Shown here piece by piece: positions 10,679 to 22,001 of a stretch of 41,497 nucleotides of DNA. The notes under the pieces were generated by a model. It had not been told where the DNA came from. It searched no databases and saw only the letters and a program-made list of their open reading frames with translations. A program made the translations under genes and the position numbers. This DNA is from Zopfochytrium polystomum (taxonomy: Eukaryota > Chytridiomycota > Chytridiomycetes > Chytridiales > Chytridiaceae): assembly GCA_025765615.1 (NCBI GenBank), contig JAIVFJ010000437.1, positions 1 through 41,497 on the forward strand, read 5' to 3'. How positions within the stretch are numbered: the stretch's first letter is position 1; the number at the start of each line of letters is the position of its first letter.

Positions 10679-11779
10679 ATGGTGGGTCGTTCTCGGTGGC
10701 ACCTGCGCATCGCGCGACGCACTCATTCATCACCGGCTAACACGCGATCGCTCCGCCCCATTCTCGCCCCCTCAATCGCATTACCCTCGGCGTGCGCGCT
10801 CCCACTCGCGTAGTCAAACACCCTCCGCCCGTACCTCGCCGCGGTCCGATCGACCCTCACGGCCGCAATCTGCCTGGAAAACTTTGCGTCGCAGGTCGTC
10901 GAGCGCCACAACAAGCCAGAGGTCGAGGCAAGGTCTGGCTGTGGCGTCCAAAAATCACTTGCAGATTCCACCCTTGCTAACCAATCCCCCTTCGCGTACA
11001 TCCCTACATCCCCAACGTCTCTGCAGGCAAACCAAAGAAGCGCTCCTCACGCCGGTCCTGATCTCGCGCAACGAGAACGAGCAGGTCCTGATCGAGCCGT
11101 CGATCAACGCGGTGCGCGTCAGCATCAAGATCAAGCAGGCCGACGACCTGGAGCGGATCCTTGCGCACAAGTTTACGAGGTTTTTGATGATTAGGGCAGA
11201 GAACTTTGTCATTTTGAGGAGGAAGCCGATTCAGGTGAGGAATATCGACCAGTTCGAGGCGAGAGTGCGAGGGATCGGGGATACTGGAGATTTCTTGGAG
11301 AGTGCGGCGGCGCTGGTGCGAGAAGATGTTTTCAAGGTGAACTCATCCGGGCTTCGCGGAATGGCCGAGGAGGACCGACAGGGTGGACCAAGCGCAGCAA
11401 GGCGAAACTACTTTTCTTTTTCCAAACTCGTTTCTTTCTAACCATCGGCCTCATCGAACGCGCACACAACTTTTCGTCCGAAAAAACAAAACCACACAAC
11501 AGGGCTACGACATCAGCTTCCTCATCACAAACTTCCACACCGAGCAAATGTTCAAGCACAAGCTCGTCGACTTCATCATTCAGTTTATGGAGGAAGTCGA
11601 CAAGGAAATCAGCGAAATCAAGCTCAGCATCAACGCGAGGGCGCGTATTGTTGCGGAGACGGTGAGCTTTTTTCTTTCTTGTTTTCTTCATCTTTTGAGT
11701 CCACCCATTCCACCGCAAAAATCCTGGATGCTGTTCTAACTGTTCCTTCTGCGTGCTTGTGCAGTTCTTGCAATTCTAG
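10679..11779 (+). CDS. ARPC4: Arp2/3 complex subunit 4 (ARPC4, p20)
   Basis: Five exons: 10679-10681, 10814-10932, 11027-11234, 11503-11661 and 11765-11779, giving 167 residues, the usual family length (about 168). All introns are GT-AG. The first exon is only the ATG: TAG at 10811-10813 ends intron 1, and joining gives [16 protein letters not shown], matching the animal start MTATLRPYL in length and register. Conserved blocks follow: [94 protein letters not shown] and a C-terminus AETFLQF. ARPC4 pairs with ARPC2 to form the core of the complex that nucleates branched actin filaments. Its presence fits a fungus with amoeboid or phagocyte-like motility and actin patches. It stands divergent to the M28 gene and convergent with the ABC transporter. 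Confidence 0.97.
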
Positions 11780-13173
11780 GTGGGGGAGTGTCGAACGAAG
11801 GGAGGGGGGAGCGGGGGTAGTGGGGGTTGATCTGTCAAATAAACAGGGTTTAGCTATTCACATTTTTCCCAACCCTTCACCGCGGCTGAAGATGTTGCCA
11901 GCCACCCCGAAGCATCGAAGAAAATTGGGGAAAAAAAAAGAAAAAAGCTGTGTGCCTGGTTCAGATTTCCCTTCGCCTTTATTTGTCCTTTCAAGGTGGA
12001 TGGTGGAGTAAGCGTTCGATCAGCACAGCCGAAATAAATGCACAGCGCAGAAATCGGCGGTTGGATTTCAAGAAGGGTCGCTTCAGGCTGGGCTGACTTG
12101 CGTCCGCCTGGCGTTGATGGATTCAGTTTGTGCGGCGTCCAGATCTCGCGCATAACGCAATCCCGTCCGCGCTGTCCAACTGCTAGGAACCGCCCAGCTT
12201 CTCACCGAACAAGAGGGCAGGATGCGTGCCATCGCCACACCGACATCCTTAGATTGCTACTGGGAGACCAGCTGGCGACATCTCCAGCAACAATCAATCC
12301 ACGAGCTGGTCGATGGGAGACGCTTGGACCTTGCGAGGACGGGCAACCTGAAGGAGCCGCCCAGCCCAGACAATTTTTTTGGAGTTTTTTTTTTGACACG
12401 TCTCACGAACGGACAAAGGACAACCGCAACAATCCGGACAGCCCCCGCCCCAGCCAGAGCAGGAGCAGCAGCAGCAACTGCATCTGCTCGTGACCCAACT
12501 GCAGGCGACTCTCATTGGCCTACAGAAAGTTGCGGACCACGGTGATGAGTAGAAGGTCTTGAGCTGCCTATTTACGATAGCTCATCATCGACATGGTTCC
12601 AAGCACAGCAAACTTTTCTGTGTTCTTCGTGCACCGATAACAAGGATTCTAATGAAGCTTGGCGGCAATGGCACACTTACGAATAACGAAACTTCACGAG
12701 ACTTGACCAAGAAGCCGAAAAGGAGATCCGCGGCATTTGGAGAATCATTTGCCGCCCGCAGTCCAACTCGCTAGGTCTGCAGGATATCCGAGAAAAAAAA
12801 AAAAATGGAAAACGAAGACTTCCAGTCGGCAAATTTATATTATATTATGAATCTTAGTCCCTTTGCTGTAATGCGACACAATCCTCACTGGCTGGCCGTT
12901 ACGTATTAACGAATTGCACTACTGTCCAAGTAATAGTTCGCACAACAATAAACTGCTTGTTCCGGTTTTCATGCAATTTGGACACACCGACGCCCTGTCG
13001 CGAAACCCGATCTTCTTCGGGCAGTACGACTACTGGGCATCTCCTTTTCATTCTTATTCTATTGTTTATATGGTTGTATTCACTGAGATGTCCAGTTCAG
13101 GACCTAAAAGTGGGTCGCTTCGAACGTCCGTCATCCATTGGCAGTACCAAATTTATCCGATAAATTTGCCCCT
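11780..13173. other. Intergenic region between convergent ARPC4 and MRP genes
   Basis: No complete gene is recognised. The only protein-like piece is the Gln-rich frame at 12397-12552 (listed separately). The rest, especially 12560-13170, is AT-richer and non-coding in appearance, with poly(A) runs of 9-13 nt. Confidence 0.55.
12397..12552 (+). other. Possible Gln-rich terminal exon of an unknown small gene
   Basis: A short open frame reads GQPPPQPEQEQQQQLHLLVTQ, then LQATLIGLQKVADHGDE and a TAG stop at 12550-12552. The amphipathic helix after the Gln run looks natural rather than random. Upstream the frame closes at 12394 within a T-rich stretch that could serve as an acceptor region, but I cannot link it to a convincing first exon. 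It could be a small coiled-coil subunit gene or a relict. Confidence 0.25.
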
Positions 13174-16100
13174 CTACTGGGATGCCATAATTAGGCCCCG
13201 CAGAACAGCGGCATTTGTAGGCCCTGTTCCATCAATCAAAGACGAAAATGCAGAAGTTGGCTGGCTAGCAAGGGCGCGAGGCGAGTCGAACTGAACAAAA
13301 TAACAGGTCACAGGTTAAGAACGCTCTCCTCATCGGCAGGCCAGACTACAAAAAAAAAAAAAAAAAAAAAAAAAAATAAGAAAAGAGAGACAAAACGAAC
13401 CTCGAGCACCTTCCCCTTGTCCAGTACCAAGATTCGATCGTAGTCGACCAACGTATTCAGCCGGTGCGCAATGCACACAATGGTGCGCCCGCGAAAGTCT
13501 TCGCGCAAGATTTTCTGAATGCGATGGTCCGTCTCCAAATCCACTGACGCGGTCGCCTCGTCAATGACCAGGATCGAGTTGGGCCGCAGCATGGCTCGAC
13601 CGAGGCAAAGCAGCTGGCGCTGCCCCACCGAGAGGTTGTCGCCCTCTTCGGTGACGAGGGCGTCCAGCTTGCCGTCCTGGGCGGATATGAAATCCTTGAG
13701 AGCGCATCTTTCCAGGACGGACCACAGCTCGCCGTCGGTGTGCGAGCCTGTTGGGTCCAGGTTGGACCGGATCGTGCCGTCTGTCCACGATCACGAAACG
13801 TTAGAACCATTTCGCCTGGAAAACAAAAGAAGATGCGATTCGACCCAAACTCACCAAACAAAACCGGCGACTGCGGAATGATGGAGATGCTGCGTCTCAG
13901 TTCCCTCAGCCCAAGCTTGCTGATATCCACATCGTCGATCCAAATAGTTCCCGCAGCCTCATCCACGCCCTTGTTGAACTCAACCAACCTGAACAGCGCG
14001 ACAATCAAGCTTGATTTGCCCGCGCCCGTCCGTCCAACAACCCCGACACGCTCTCCGCCATTGAATGAAAACGACAATTCCTGCAATACCGGTGGCAACT
14101 CGGGGCGGTATCGCAGCGTGAGGCGGTCGAAGCGAATCGCTCCTTTGGATGGCCAGTTATCTGGTGCGCGTTCGTCGTGCCCGGATCGTTGAGCGTTTCC
14201 GCGGATGGCGGGCTCGGCCCCTTGATACCCCGATCCGTCGGCGAACGCGGCTGCTTCCTGCGGTATCCCAGCCGTGTAGTGGTGCAGTCGCTCGATGCAG
14301 TTCATGCGGGACTCGAGGTCAGCAAATTCTCGGAGCATGAAGTTGATGTAAATCGTAAGAGATAGTGCGTAGCCCACAGCGAGACCCAGAAAGGAAGAGT
14401 CCACTTTTGTCGCGTAGCCGACTGTCGCGACGGAGCCGATAATGATCGCCATCGTCCCTTCGGCACGGATGCTCATCCAGCTATCGACCGTGTTTTTGAT
14501 GTACGTAGGCTGGTTCGCAATATCTTGCAGCTGCTCTTGAATCATTCTGAAGCGGTCGGATGCGTCATACGCCCGGATTGTGGAGAGCCCGGTCAATGTT
14601 TCGCTGATCTGAGAGTAGAGCGGTGACCGTGCGATGGACTCGACCCGCTTGAGCTCTCTCATCGTCGATCGGAAGAGCCGCAAGAAAAACAGAAAGAGGG
14701 GGAGCAGCGGGATGGCCAAAAGCAAAACCCAAGGCACCGCGTACCCAATCAGTACAAACGTCCCGAGGATTCCAAGACACTGTTCAAGCACGGTCTGCAG
14801 CACTCGAGGAAGCTGGCGGTCTGTGTCGGCGAGATCCTTGGAGAAGCGAGAAATGATTCGACCTAACGGGTTGGTTTCGAAAAAGGACATGGGCGCATTC
14901 ATCACAGACGCCAAAGCGGCGGCGTGCATGCGACGACTAGCCCGCATTCCAGCGAAAGCGAAAGCAAATGTGCCGGAGACCATGACGGCGGCTTGTAGGA
15001 CCGCGAGAAGAAACAAGCCGATTATGTACGCTTTATCGCTCCACCTCGGAAATCTGTACTCCACCCAGAACGTCAGCCAAAGGTCTGCCAACACTTTTTG
15101 AGCTTGCCAGGTCATGGTCAACTTGAAAAAATGCAAGTCAGCGGATGAACGTGAAGCGCGGGCCTACGAACCAGAATCAGACAGGATACAAGAAACATGC
15201 CGCCCGCTTTTCGAAAGTAAGCAAGATAGTACTTGAAAGATACGCCGCCGCTCATCCGCTCCTCTTCCGCAAGAAGCTTCTGAGCGTCATTGGAATCGTC
15301 ACCGTTCGTGTCTGGCAAACCCTGCTCTGTTCGTTCGAGCAGTTTGGAGTTGGTTTTCCCATCACTGTCCTTGGCGGAACCACCGTACTCTGCCATAAGC
15401 GAGGCAAAATTTTTGCCGTCGTTCATCAGCTGCGTGAATGTGCCTTCCTCGACAATTTCACCGTGCTCTACAAGAATGACAGTGTCGGCACAACTCGTCA
15501 CATGCACGTGGTGGGTGACGAGAACCACCGTTTTATCTTTGCACAAGCCGAGAATGCAGTCCTCAAGAATTGCTCGTCCCACGTGAGCGTCGACTGCGGC
15601 GAGGGGGTCATCAAGAAGAATAATATCAGCGTCTGAGTAGACCGCGCGCGCCAAATTTACTCTCGCGGCTTGGCCTCCTGAAAGGGTAACGCCTCTTTCC
15701 CCGATCTCGGTCATGTCCCCATTCGCGAGCAGCATGAGATCGGTAGTGAGAGAGCAAGCTTGAATAACGGTCTTGTAGAATCCCTCATCGTAAGGCCGTC
15801 CAAAGAGGATATTGTCCTTGACCGTGGCGTTTTGCAACCACGGCGACTGAGTGCTGAGTGCGATCCTGCCGTTGATCTATGTGGTATTTCACCAGATATG
15901 GTATTGGCTGGTGAGAAACAACAAACGGCACGCAGCCGTTCTGAAACGACTTACATCCACACGGCCGCTCAGTCGCTTCATGTCTCCAATGATGCTGTGA
16001 AGCAGGCTGGATTTTCCGGCTCCGACGCTGCCAACAACGACGGTGAGCGATCCCTTTTTAACCTTGAGCTCCAAATTTCTAAAGAGCGGCTGCTTCTCGT

Positions 16101-18138
16101 AGGAGGAGATGGTCGATGGTGCCCGGACGGTGGAGGCCCCGCTTTCGTACTGCCTTGAAGAGCTTCTGTCGCCTCGGCGCAACTGAGCGCTGCGAGGTGG
16201 ATACGTGGGACCCTTCTTTCCCCTTCGTTTTGACCGCCAATGGTTGGCTGTCCCATCGCTGGCACCACGCCTTTTTTCAGCGTGCGATGTCGAAGGTGCT
16301 TCAGGCCAAATGAATGACCCGTCGGAGATTACCACCGCAAACTCACCCCCGTCGGAGGCAGGGTGTATCGAAGGAAGCGAATCCGCATCTTCAACAGTGA
16401 GGAATGCCGTCAGCCGCTGAATAGACACTTTCGCTGACCAGTACATGGACACCACCTGAGGGGCGAGCGCAATTTGAAGACGGAGCTGACTCAAGATGCT
16501 GATGGTGGAAAAAACGATCGCCGAGTCCATGCGGTTTCCGAGCGCGTAGTAGCAGCCGAAAATGATCACGTTTGTGAATACGGCAGTGAGCGTGATCGTG
16601 GTGGAGAAGGTTGCATTGATGAGACGGAGGGAAAGCTGCGGCAACAGTTCTTTTTCGCGCAAACTGTTGATTTGCTTTTGCAGAGCCTCCTCCCAAGCGA
16701 AGAACTTGATTATTTTGATTCCAGAGAGAATGTCCGAGGTAAGCTTGACGCGATGGTCTGTTGCTGAAAGTGCTTTTTGCTCGTACTTTAACGCAGTTCG
16801 TGTGAACACCGCATTCACTCCAATTACCAACAGCATAAAAGCAAGACCTATCGGGTTTAATCGTCAGAACATAAGTTGAAAGTATTCGAATGACATACCA
16901 ATGGCGCCGGATGCTTTCATGTTGACAATAAGGAGGATACTTTGCGCAGTCGCTTCAACGGGGATGATGAAAATATCGTTCATGTACGTGAAGAAATTCT
17001 GCAGTTGTTGGCCGAGTAAGTAGAAGCTTGGACAAGCAAAATGAAGTGATTCCGATTACCTCGAGGTTCGAGCAGTCAGACGCGACTAAATTCATAATCC
17101 TGCCGTTAGAGTACTCTTGTCGTGCCATGGGCGACATTCGGATTGCCTTGTTATAGGTAAGGGAGATGAAGGCGGTCTTGATGCTCAAAGCGATGTTCCG
17201 CTGAATGTACTGGGACAGATTCCACCTATGAAATGAATGCGAAACATTGAGCAAGAGGCAAGGTTTGTACAGAAACAAATTGACTGACCCTAAAGCGGTT
17301 GAGAATTGTGCCACAAACAAGGCTAAGCAGTAGAGGTAACCGAGATACGCCGGGTTGGGATTCTTCAAGAAAGACAAGAACACGAGCAGGAGGATCTGGG
17401 AAGAAAGGTTCGCGGACGAAGATAATCCGTGAAGCACGAGCGAAAGGATTCTGGAAAAGAAGACGAGACAGACATCCGATGGATTCAGTTTGCGAGTTCA
17501 CTGCAAAAATGTGTTACTCACGAAAGACGCGGAAAGACATAAAAGGTTGACCGGAACAGACGCCGAGCAAACGCTTTCTGGCGCGACTCCTCGTCGCTGC
17601 CGAGAGAGGCATAATCCACCCTGTTCAAGTACTCTTCTACCCTTTTTCGGACGTTGGCGGCCTGGAAGTGCGCTCGGAGCTTGAAAAGGTCCTCGAACTG
17701 AACGGGCGAGCGCGACGCCTTTTTCATGAACGGGTTGAGCCACGTCAATGCGACAAACGACCACCACGGGGCAGTGTCCTCGGGGTTGGGAGCGGTGCCG
17801 CCGATGTGCGCGGCGGCGAGCGTTGCGGGAGCGCCAGCGGCCTCGTCAGCCGCCACGCGCGTGGCGACGGTTTCCGTGCTGACTCGCTTTGGCGGCGGCG
17901 GCGACGACGGCGGCGGGTGGAGGCCGGCGGCGCCCGCGCGGAGGTCGCTTCGCATCCTGAACGCATCGTCGAGCTCGCCCTCGGACAGACGCGGTGTGGG
18001 CGTGTCGCTGCGGTCGCCGGTGTGCAGCGTGTGCTCAGAGAGAGCAGTGGTGGGTCGGTGAGGCGGAAGCGAGGGGACGGAGAGCAACGTCGACGTCGAC
18101 GGTCTTCCCGGGCCTGGGGTCGGCGGTCTCAAGGCCAT
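13174..18138 (-). CDS. ABCC/MRP-type ABC exporter, full transporter
   Basis: Nine exons on the minus strand: 18138-17522, 17450-17289, 17225-17060, 16998-16899, 16847-15955, 15876-15172, 15121-13855, 13780-13401 and 13290-13174. The total is 4,407 nt, or 1,468 residues, and it is in frame throughout. The N-terminus is Pro/Ser-rich with no TMD0; the MRP entry motif WSFVALTWLNPFMKK is at about 126-140. TMD1 is followed by NBD1 with Walker A GSVGAGKSS (about 621-629), signature LSGGQ (about 711), Walker B ILLDDPLAAVD and switch VTHH. TMD2 is followed by NBD2 with Walker A GRTGAGKSS (about 1244-1252), signature LSVGQRQ, Walker B ILVIDEATASVD and switch IAHRL. NBD1 having Asp where NBD2 has the catalytic Glu is typical of ABCC proteins. 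The last exon (FDSPRAL...SAFSSLIDGTGP) restores the normal MRP tail behind an intron containing a 27-nt T run. The likely role is ATP-driven export, or vacuolar sequestration, of organic anions or glutathione conjugates; substrate unknown. Confidence 0.95.
13350..13376. repeat. Homopolymer (27 nt) inside the last MRP intron
   Basis: It reads as poly(T) on the sense strand, within intron 8 (13400-13291). Without splicing it would add a poly-Phe tail; the alternative acceptor at 13291 yields a family-like C-terminus instead. It may act as an extended polypyrimidine tract. Confidence 0.9.
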
Positions 18139-18273
18139 TCCGTGGTTTTTTTTTTGGGCAGGGGGCTGGAATCCTCTCTGTGCTCGGTCGTCCTCTATTT
18201 CTTTGTTTCCACAATCGCCTCCCCGTGTTAGAAGTCGAAAGGGGGAAAATGCGCAACGGTGCGCGTGTTTTCT

Positions 18274-18276
<3 letters not shown>

Positions 18277-18332
<56 letters not shown>
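18277..18332. repeat. (TC)n microsatellite, about 28 units
   Basis: A pure TC dinucleotide run, followed after TGTCGT by a second shorter (TC)n run at 18338-18352. It lies about 140-215 bp upstream of the MRP start codon, where it forms a polypurine/polypyrimidine tract. Its long RERERE and SLSLSL frames are artefacts. Confidence 0.95.
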
Positions 18333-18337
<5 letters not shown>

Positions 18338-18921
18338 TCTCTCTCTCTCTCTGTTTGTCAGTTTGCGGGAGCTGGCCACGTAGCCCCACAAACCCCGAGA
18401 TCCGGGTAGTGGATGATCAGCACAAATCTCCCGCACGGGGAAAGCCCTAAAAAAAATAAAATAAAAATAATAAAATAAACTAACAAAAATAAACTAACAA
18501 AAATAATAAACGTTGTCTGTCATTCCGGCCGCATTACATTTGACCAAACGCGGAAGCAGACAACAGAACAGAAGCCATTCTTCGCGGATTGCACACAGAG
18601 CTGCCGCGCCTTGCCAAAAGGAGAAGAAACTGTCGTGGAGCCAGCCACACAGACACAAACCGCTCGCTGCTTGTTTGCTTGTTTGTTTGTGATTTTGAAT
18701 GCTTGTTTTGTTTGGTGCATTGCGTGCGCGCGCGTCGTTGCATTGTTGATATTTAATGTTTGGAGACAATTCCGCGTTGAAATAATCCCGTCAGAGCAAT
18801 GAATAAAAGACGGACAGCCGTCCAACTCCGATTGTATGCGTTCGGGCGCGCCGCCAGACTCCGGATCCCCTTCCCGTCGGTCGGATTCCGCTACCCCCCG
18901 CGCTGTTTGTTTCGCTCATGC

Positions 18922-18945
18922 AAAAAAAAAAAAAAAAAAAAAAAA
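18922..18945. repeat. Poly(A) tract, 24 nt
   Basis: A pure A run in intergenic DNA with no adjacent gene-like or retroelement-like sequence that I can recognise. Confidence 0.9.
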
Positions 18946-19171
18946 GGGAAAAGAAAAAGCTTGGGCCCGCCCGATCTCGCCTTTGCGCGCCGGAGGCGAC
19001 AGCCCGCGGAAACAAAAAGCACATCAATGGAAATATGAGGGATAAACTGGCTGTGGGGGGTAGGGGTTTACGCCTTTACGGGGGGGTTTACGAGGTTTAC
19101 GAGGCGTGCGGGGGGCGCGCGATCGTTTTTCCGCGCTGTGCTCGGAGCGAAACGAGGGTGTTCCTCCCAAT

Positions 19172-19175
<4 letters not shown>

Positions 19176-19209
<34 letters not shown>
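19176..19209. repeat. (CA)n microsatellite, about 17 units
   Basis: A pure CA dinucleotide run in intergenic DNA, followed by CACT-type imperfect repeats around 19224-19265. Confidence 0.95.
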
Positions 19210-19211
<2 letters not shown>

Positions 19212-19948
19212 TTCTTCTCTCGCACGCACTCACTCACTCACTTGTTCACTCCCTCACTTCGCTCGCACGCGGACTCGCGCTCTCATTTGAGCGCCGCCGC
19301 TTGTTATTGCAACAATTTTCCAATGGAGCACGGACGGCTTGCGGACCCCTGACTGACTGACTGAATGACCCCGACTGCAACATTCGCTGGCTGACAGGGG
19401 GGTTGAATGTTCGAAAGGCGTCCAGGTTCGCAGCGAAAACGCTGGCAATCTGGCCGTCAAAAGAGCCTAGCGTCGGGCAGCAGGCTGCAATGGCGGCGAT
19501 GGCGCCTGCCCAACGAGGAGCGGCCTGTTCGTATCTGTGCGAATCCAATAGAGGTTAGAGACTGAAGAGGACTGGGCGGGCAGTGCTGTTGAAGTCTAGT
19601 GGTCGTATCCATGTCTTCACATGACAAGAGGCTTGAGAATGCAGAGTGCCGAAGAGATCGGTGAGGGCCACGCCGTTGTCGTCGAGCAGTGGGCGCAAAG
19701 GTGTCATTTAGGATGCCATCTGGCCGCGTTGATTCTTCCGCGCCGGTGCGAGCGACCGCCATGCAACAGTATTCGGAGATGGTTGCGCCCGGTGATTGCG
19801 GCGGTCGGAGACGATTGCAGTGAGGGCGGATCAAAACCCCTTTCACTCAACTCCGACTTCAATGCACGTTCAGTTGGCTCTCCTGATGCACCTTTGAAAA
19901 CAATCAGAGACCGTGATAGCGTCCTTGTCTGCAGAGGTGACACCTTTC

Positions 19949-21026
19949 ATGGCAACGACCGCACCCGTCGCCGCCGCCGCCGCACTGCAGGCCGCCCCGA
20001 TCCTCCATCTCGCCGCCCAAAGAAGTGATGCCCCATCGAAAGCCATGGACTCTGCCTTTGCACGCATCCTTTCCTCGGGCCTCGCGACAGAGATCTGCCA
20101 CCGCCTCCCCGACCCGCGCTCCCGCTTTCTCTGTGCAACGCTCTGCCGGCTGCACACGCTCCAGGTCGACGCCCTCTGCGATCTGCGGCCCGCCTGCCGC
20201 TTTGCTGGACAGAGTCAGCTTGCGCGGATTGGGAGTCGACGATAGGCTGAAAGCACACTTTGAGATGCTGCAGGTGTTCCAGCAAAGTTTGCCGCCGGAT
20301 CAACTGGACAGGTTGTACACGGCCGACACGATCGACTACAGTGCGTTCCTTTGCAACAGCGCGGTTGGGTACCTGGAAAAGTGGAGGGCCAGCGGTATTC
20401 CCATGAAGTACACGGCAAAGGCGGTGGACAAGGCGATGGAACGCGACGACACGTACCTGCTCAATTGGTGGATTAACGAGAGCGGGCTAGAGTTGAAGTT
20501 TGAGAACGGCGTGGATTTGGCCACCGAGTTTGGAAGCACTTCGGCGCTAGAGTTTTGGAAAAACAGCGGGCTACCCATAGAGTACACCGAGGCTGGGATC
20601 GACAATGCGTGCAAAAGAGTGCCACGAGAATCCCTTCGCTGGTGGAAAGAGAGCAGTCTGGAGATGCGATACTCTGAAAAGGCGCTGGATTACGCGAGCT
20701 GCTCCGCCTGGGGACTAGAAACGCTGAATTGGTTTCGCGAAAGCGGGCTGCAGATCAAGAACTCTGAAAACGCATTCCATTGGGCGACCTCGCATGGCTG
20801 CACTGAAACGTTGCAGTGGTGGAAGGACAGCGGTTTGGAGCTTCGGTGCGACGCGACAGTGCTCTTGAGCGCTCGAGACACGAAGGTGTTGGACTGGTGG
20901 AAGGATTCTTCGGGCACGGACTTTGTCCAGCAGGTTTTGAATGATGCAGGAGGGAAGCAGATTCTTGTGGATGACGCTCGGGAGAATGGGAGATTGGACG
21001 TCGTGGAGTGGTGGGAGACTCTTTGA
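19949..21026 (+). CDS. Chytrid-type WWKxSGL helical-repeat protein
   Basis: The N-terminal part (frame from the ATG at 19949; a second ATG at 20045 is equally possible) has an F-box-like or ankyrin-leader segment, ATEICHRLPDPRSRFLCA. The reading frame moves by +1 near 20185-20200, then continues to the stop at 21026. The second part is an array of about 33-residue helical units, each ending in a pattern such as WWKDSGLEL, FWKNSGLPIEYTE, WWKESSLEMRYSE or WFRESGLQIKNSE, each followed by A-D-A-like helix residues. I associate this diverged ankyrin-like repeat with large families in chytrid genomes; the function is unknown and is presumed protein-protein contact. No intron with good motifs and the right length explains the frame change, so an indel is likely. 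Total length is about 359 residues. Confidence 0.65.
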
Positions 21027-21762
21027 GATCGCACTGAGCTTGTGTGATGAACTGTAAGAAAGCGAAAGCTAAGTAGGTGGCATGAAGCGAATGAAGGAAG
21101 CTATAATGTGCACACATCGCAGAATGAATCATCAAAACAAAGGGAATGTCCGACAAGGTTGATGAGAGATGTGTGGTGCGCACTTGCAGACGGGATCTTT
21201 GGATTCCGAGACTTTAAGGGTGAACCCCTGTGTGGAAGTAGTACTCAGGAACTAGTTTTTCGTCGTTGCTTGGAGCCTCCATCGAGATTGAATGGACGAC
21301 AACGTGCACAAAGCGAGATTGGACGGCGGGTTTTGCTGCGATGCTTGTGAAGGGATGGTGAACACGAGAGGGAAGGAATCTTCTTTGGGCGGCGGGACCG
21401 GAGCAGGCTTTCATGTGGACATCGTTTGCCCCTGAAAGACGGCTCTCGGATCTCTCGGATACACAGCCGCCGGCCTCGGCAACGGCTTGGGGGGGGAGAG
21501 ACAATCGGTGGAGCTTTACTTATTTGGAAAGAATTAAAAAAGATGCTGTGGTTGGCTGACAAACCCCGAGATTCAAACACCGAATAAGAAACGAAGTCAA
21601 CGCAGCCCAGCGCAAATACGAGTGCGCCGTCACCGAAGAAGGCGGACGGGCGGTTGAGTTTTCCTTCAATGTGAATCGGAGTCGCACTGGCATTGTCTCG
21701 CTGATCCGCGCCAAAACGGGAATGACGGGAACGAAGGTATTCCCACGGCGAAATCGATAAGT

Positions 21763-21846
21763 CGTCGCGGCCGGATTTAAACCTGTAGCCTGGAGGCTTC
21801 CGTGCGTGCGCTTACATAGGAGCCTTACCAATCGACTACGTGGCCT
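21763..21846 (-). ncRNA. tRNA-like sequence with A-box and B-box, possible SINE head
   Basis: On the minus strand TAGTCGATTGG fits the Pol III A-box consensus TRGYNNANNNG exactly, and GGTTTAAATCC lies about 45 nt downstream and resembles the B-box GGTTCGANTCC with two differences. A D-stem-like GTC/GGC pairing is possible, but the T stem and the acceptor stem do not pair well. I therefore read it as a tRNA pseudogene or the head of a tRNA-derived SINE rather than a working tRNA. No anticodon is assigned. Confidence 0.35.
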
Positions 21847-22001
21847 TAAAAATGATCAGGTAAGCAAGAAATAAGTACCACAGTGCCGATATAGAGGCAA
21901 CCCAGTATATAACAAGATTCTCGCCATATTCACTCCGTCCCGATCGCCGTCTCACATCTGAGAGTCGCAAGAGATCGACAAAGCAATAGTCTTTTTCTGC
22001 G

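Larger units (their letters stand above)
18139..19948. other. Repeat-rich intergenic region upstream of the MRP gene
   Basis: No gene is supported. It contains long microsatellites (listed separately), an A/T-rich block of AATAAA-like units around 18448-18510, and a G-rich block with repeated GGTTTACG at 19060-19105. The right end carries unassigned mixed sequence before the chytrid repeat gene. The MRP promoter must lie just above 18138. Confidence 0.6.

Noticed and set aside
13308..13400. Unspliced MRP C-terminus with a poly-Phe tail
   Set aside because: Splicing 13400-13291 (GT-AG) restores a normal MRP C-terminal sequence.
18035..18436. Frame with RERERE repeat over the (TC)n run
   Set aside because: Pure dinucleotide-repeat translation.
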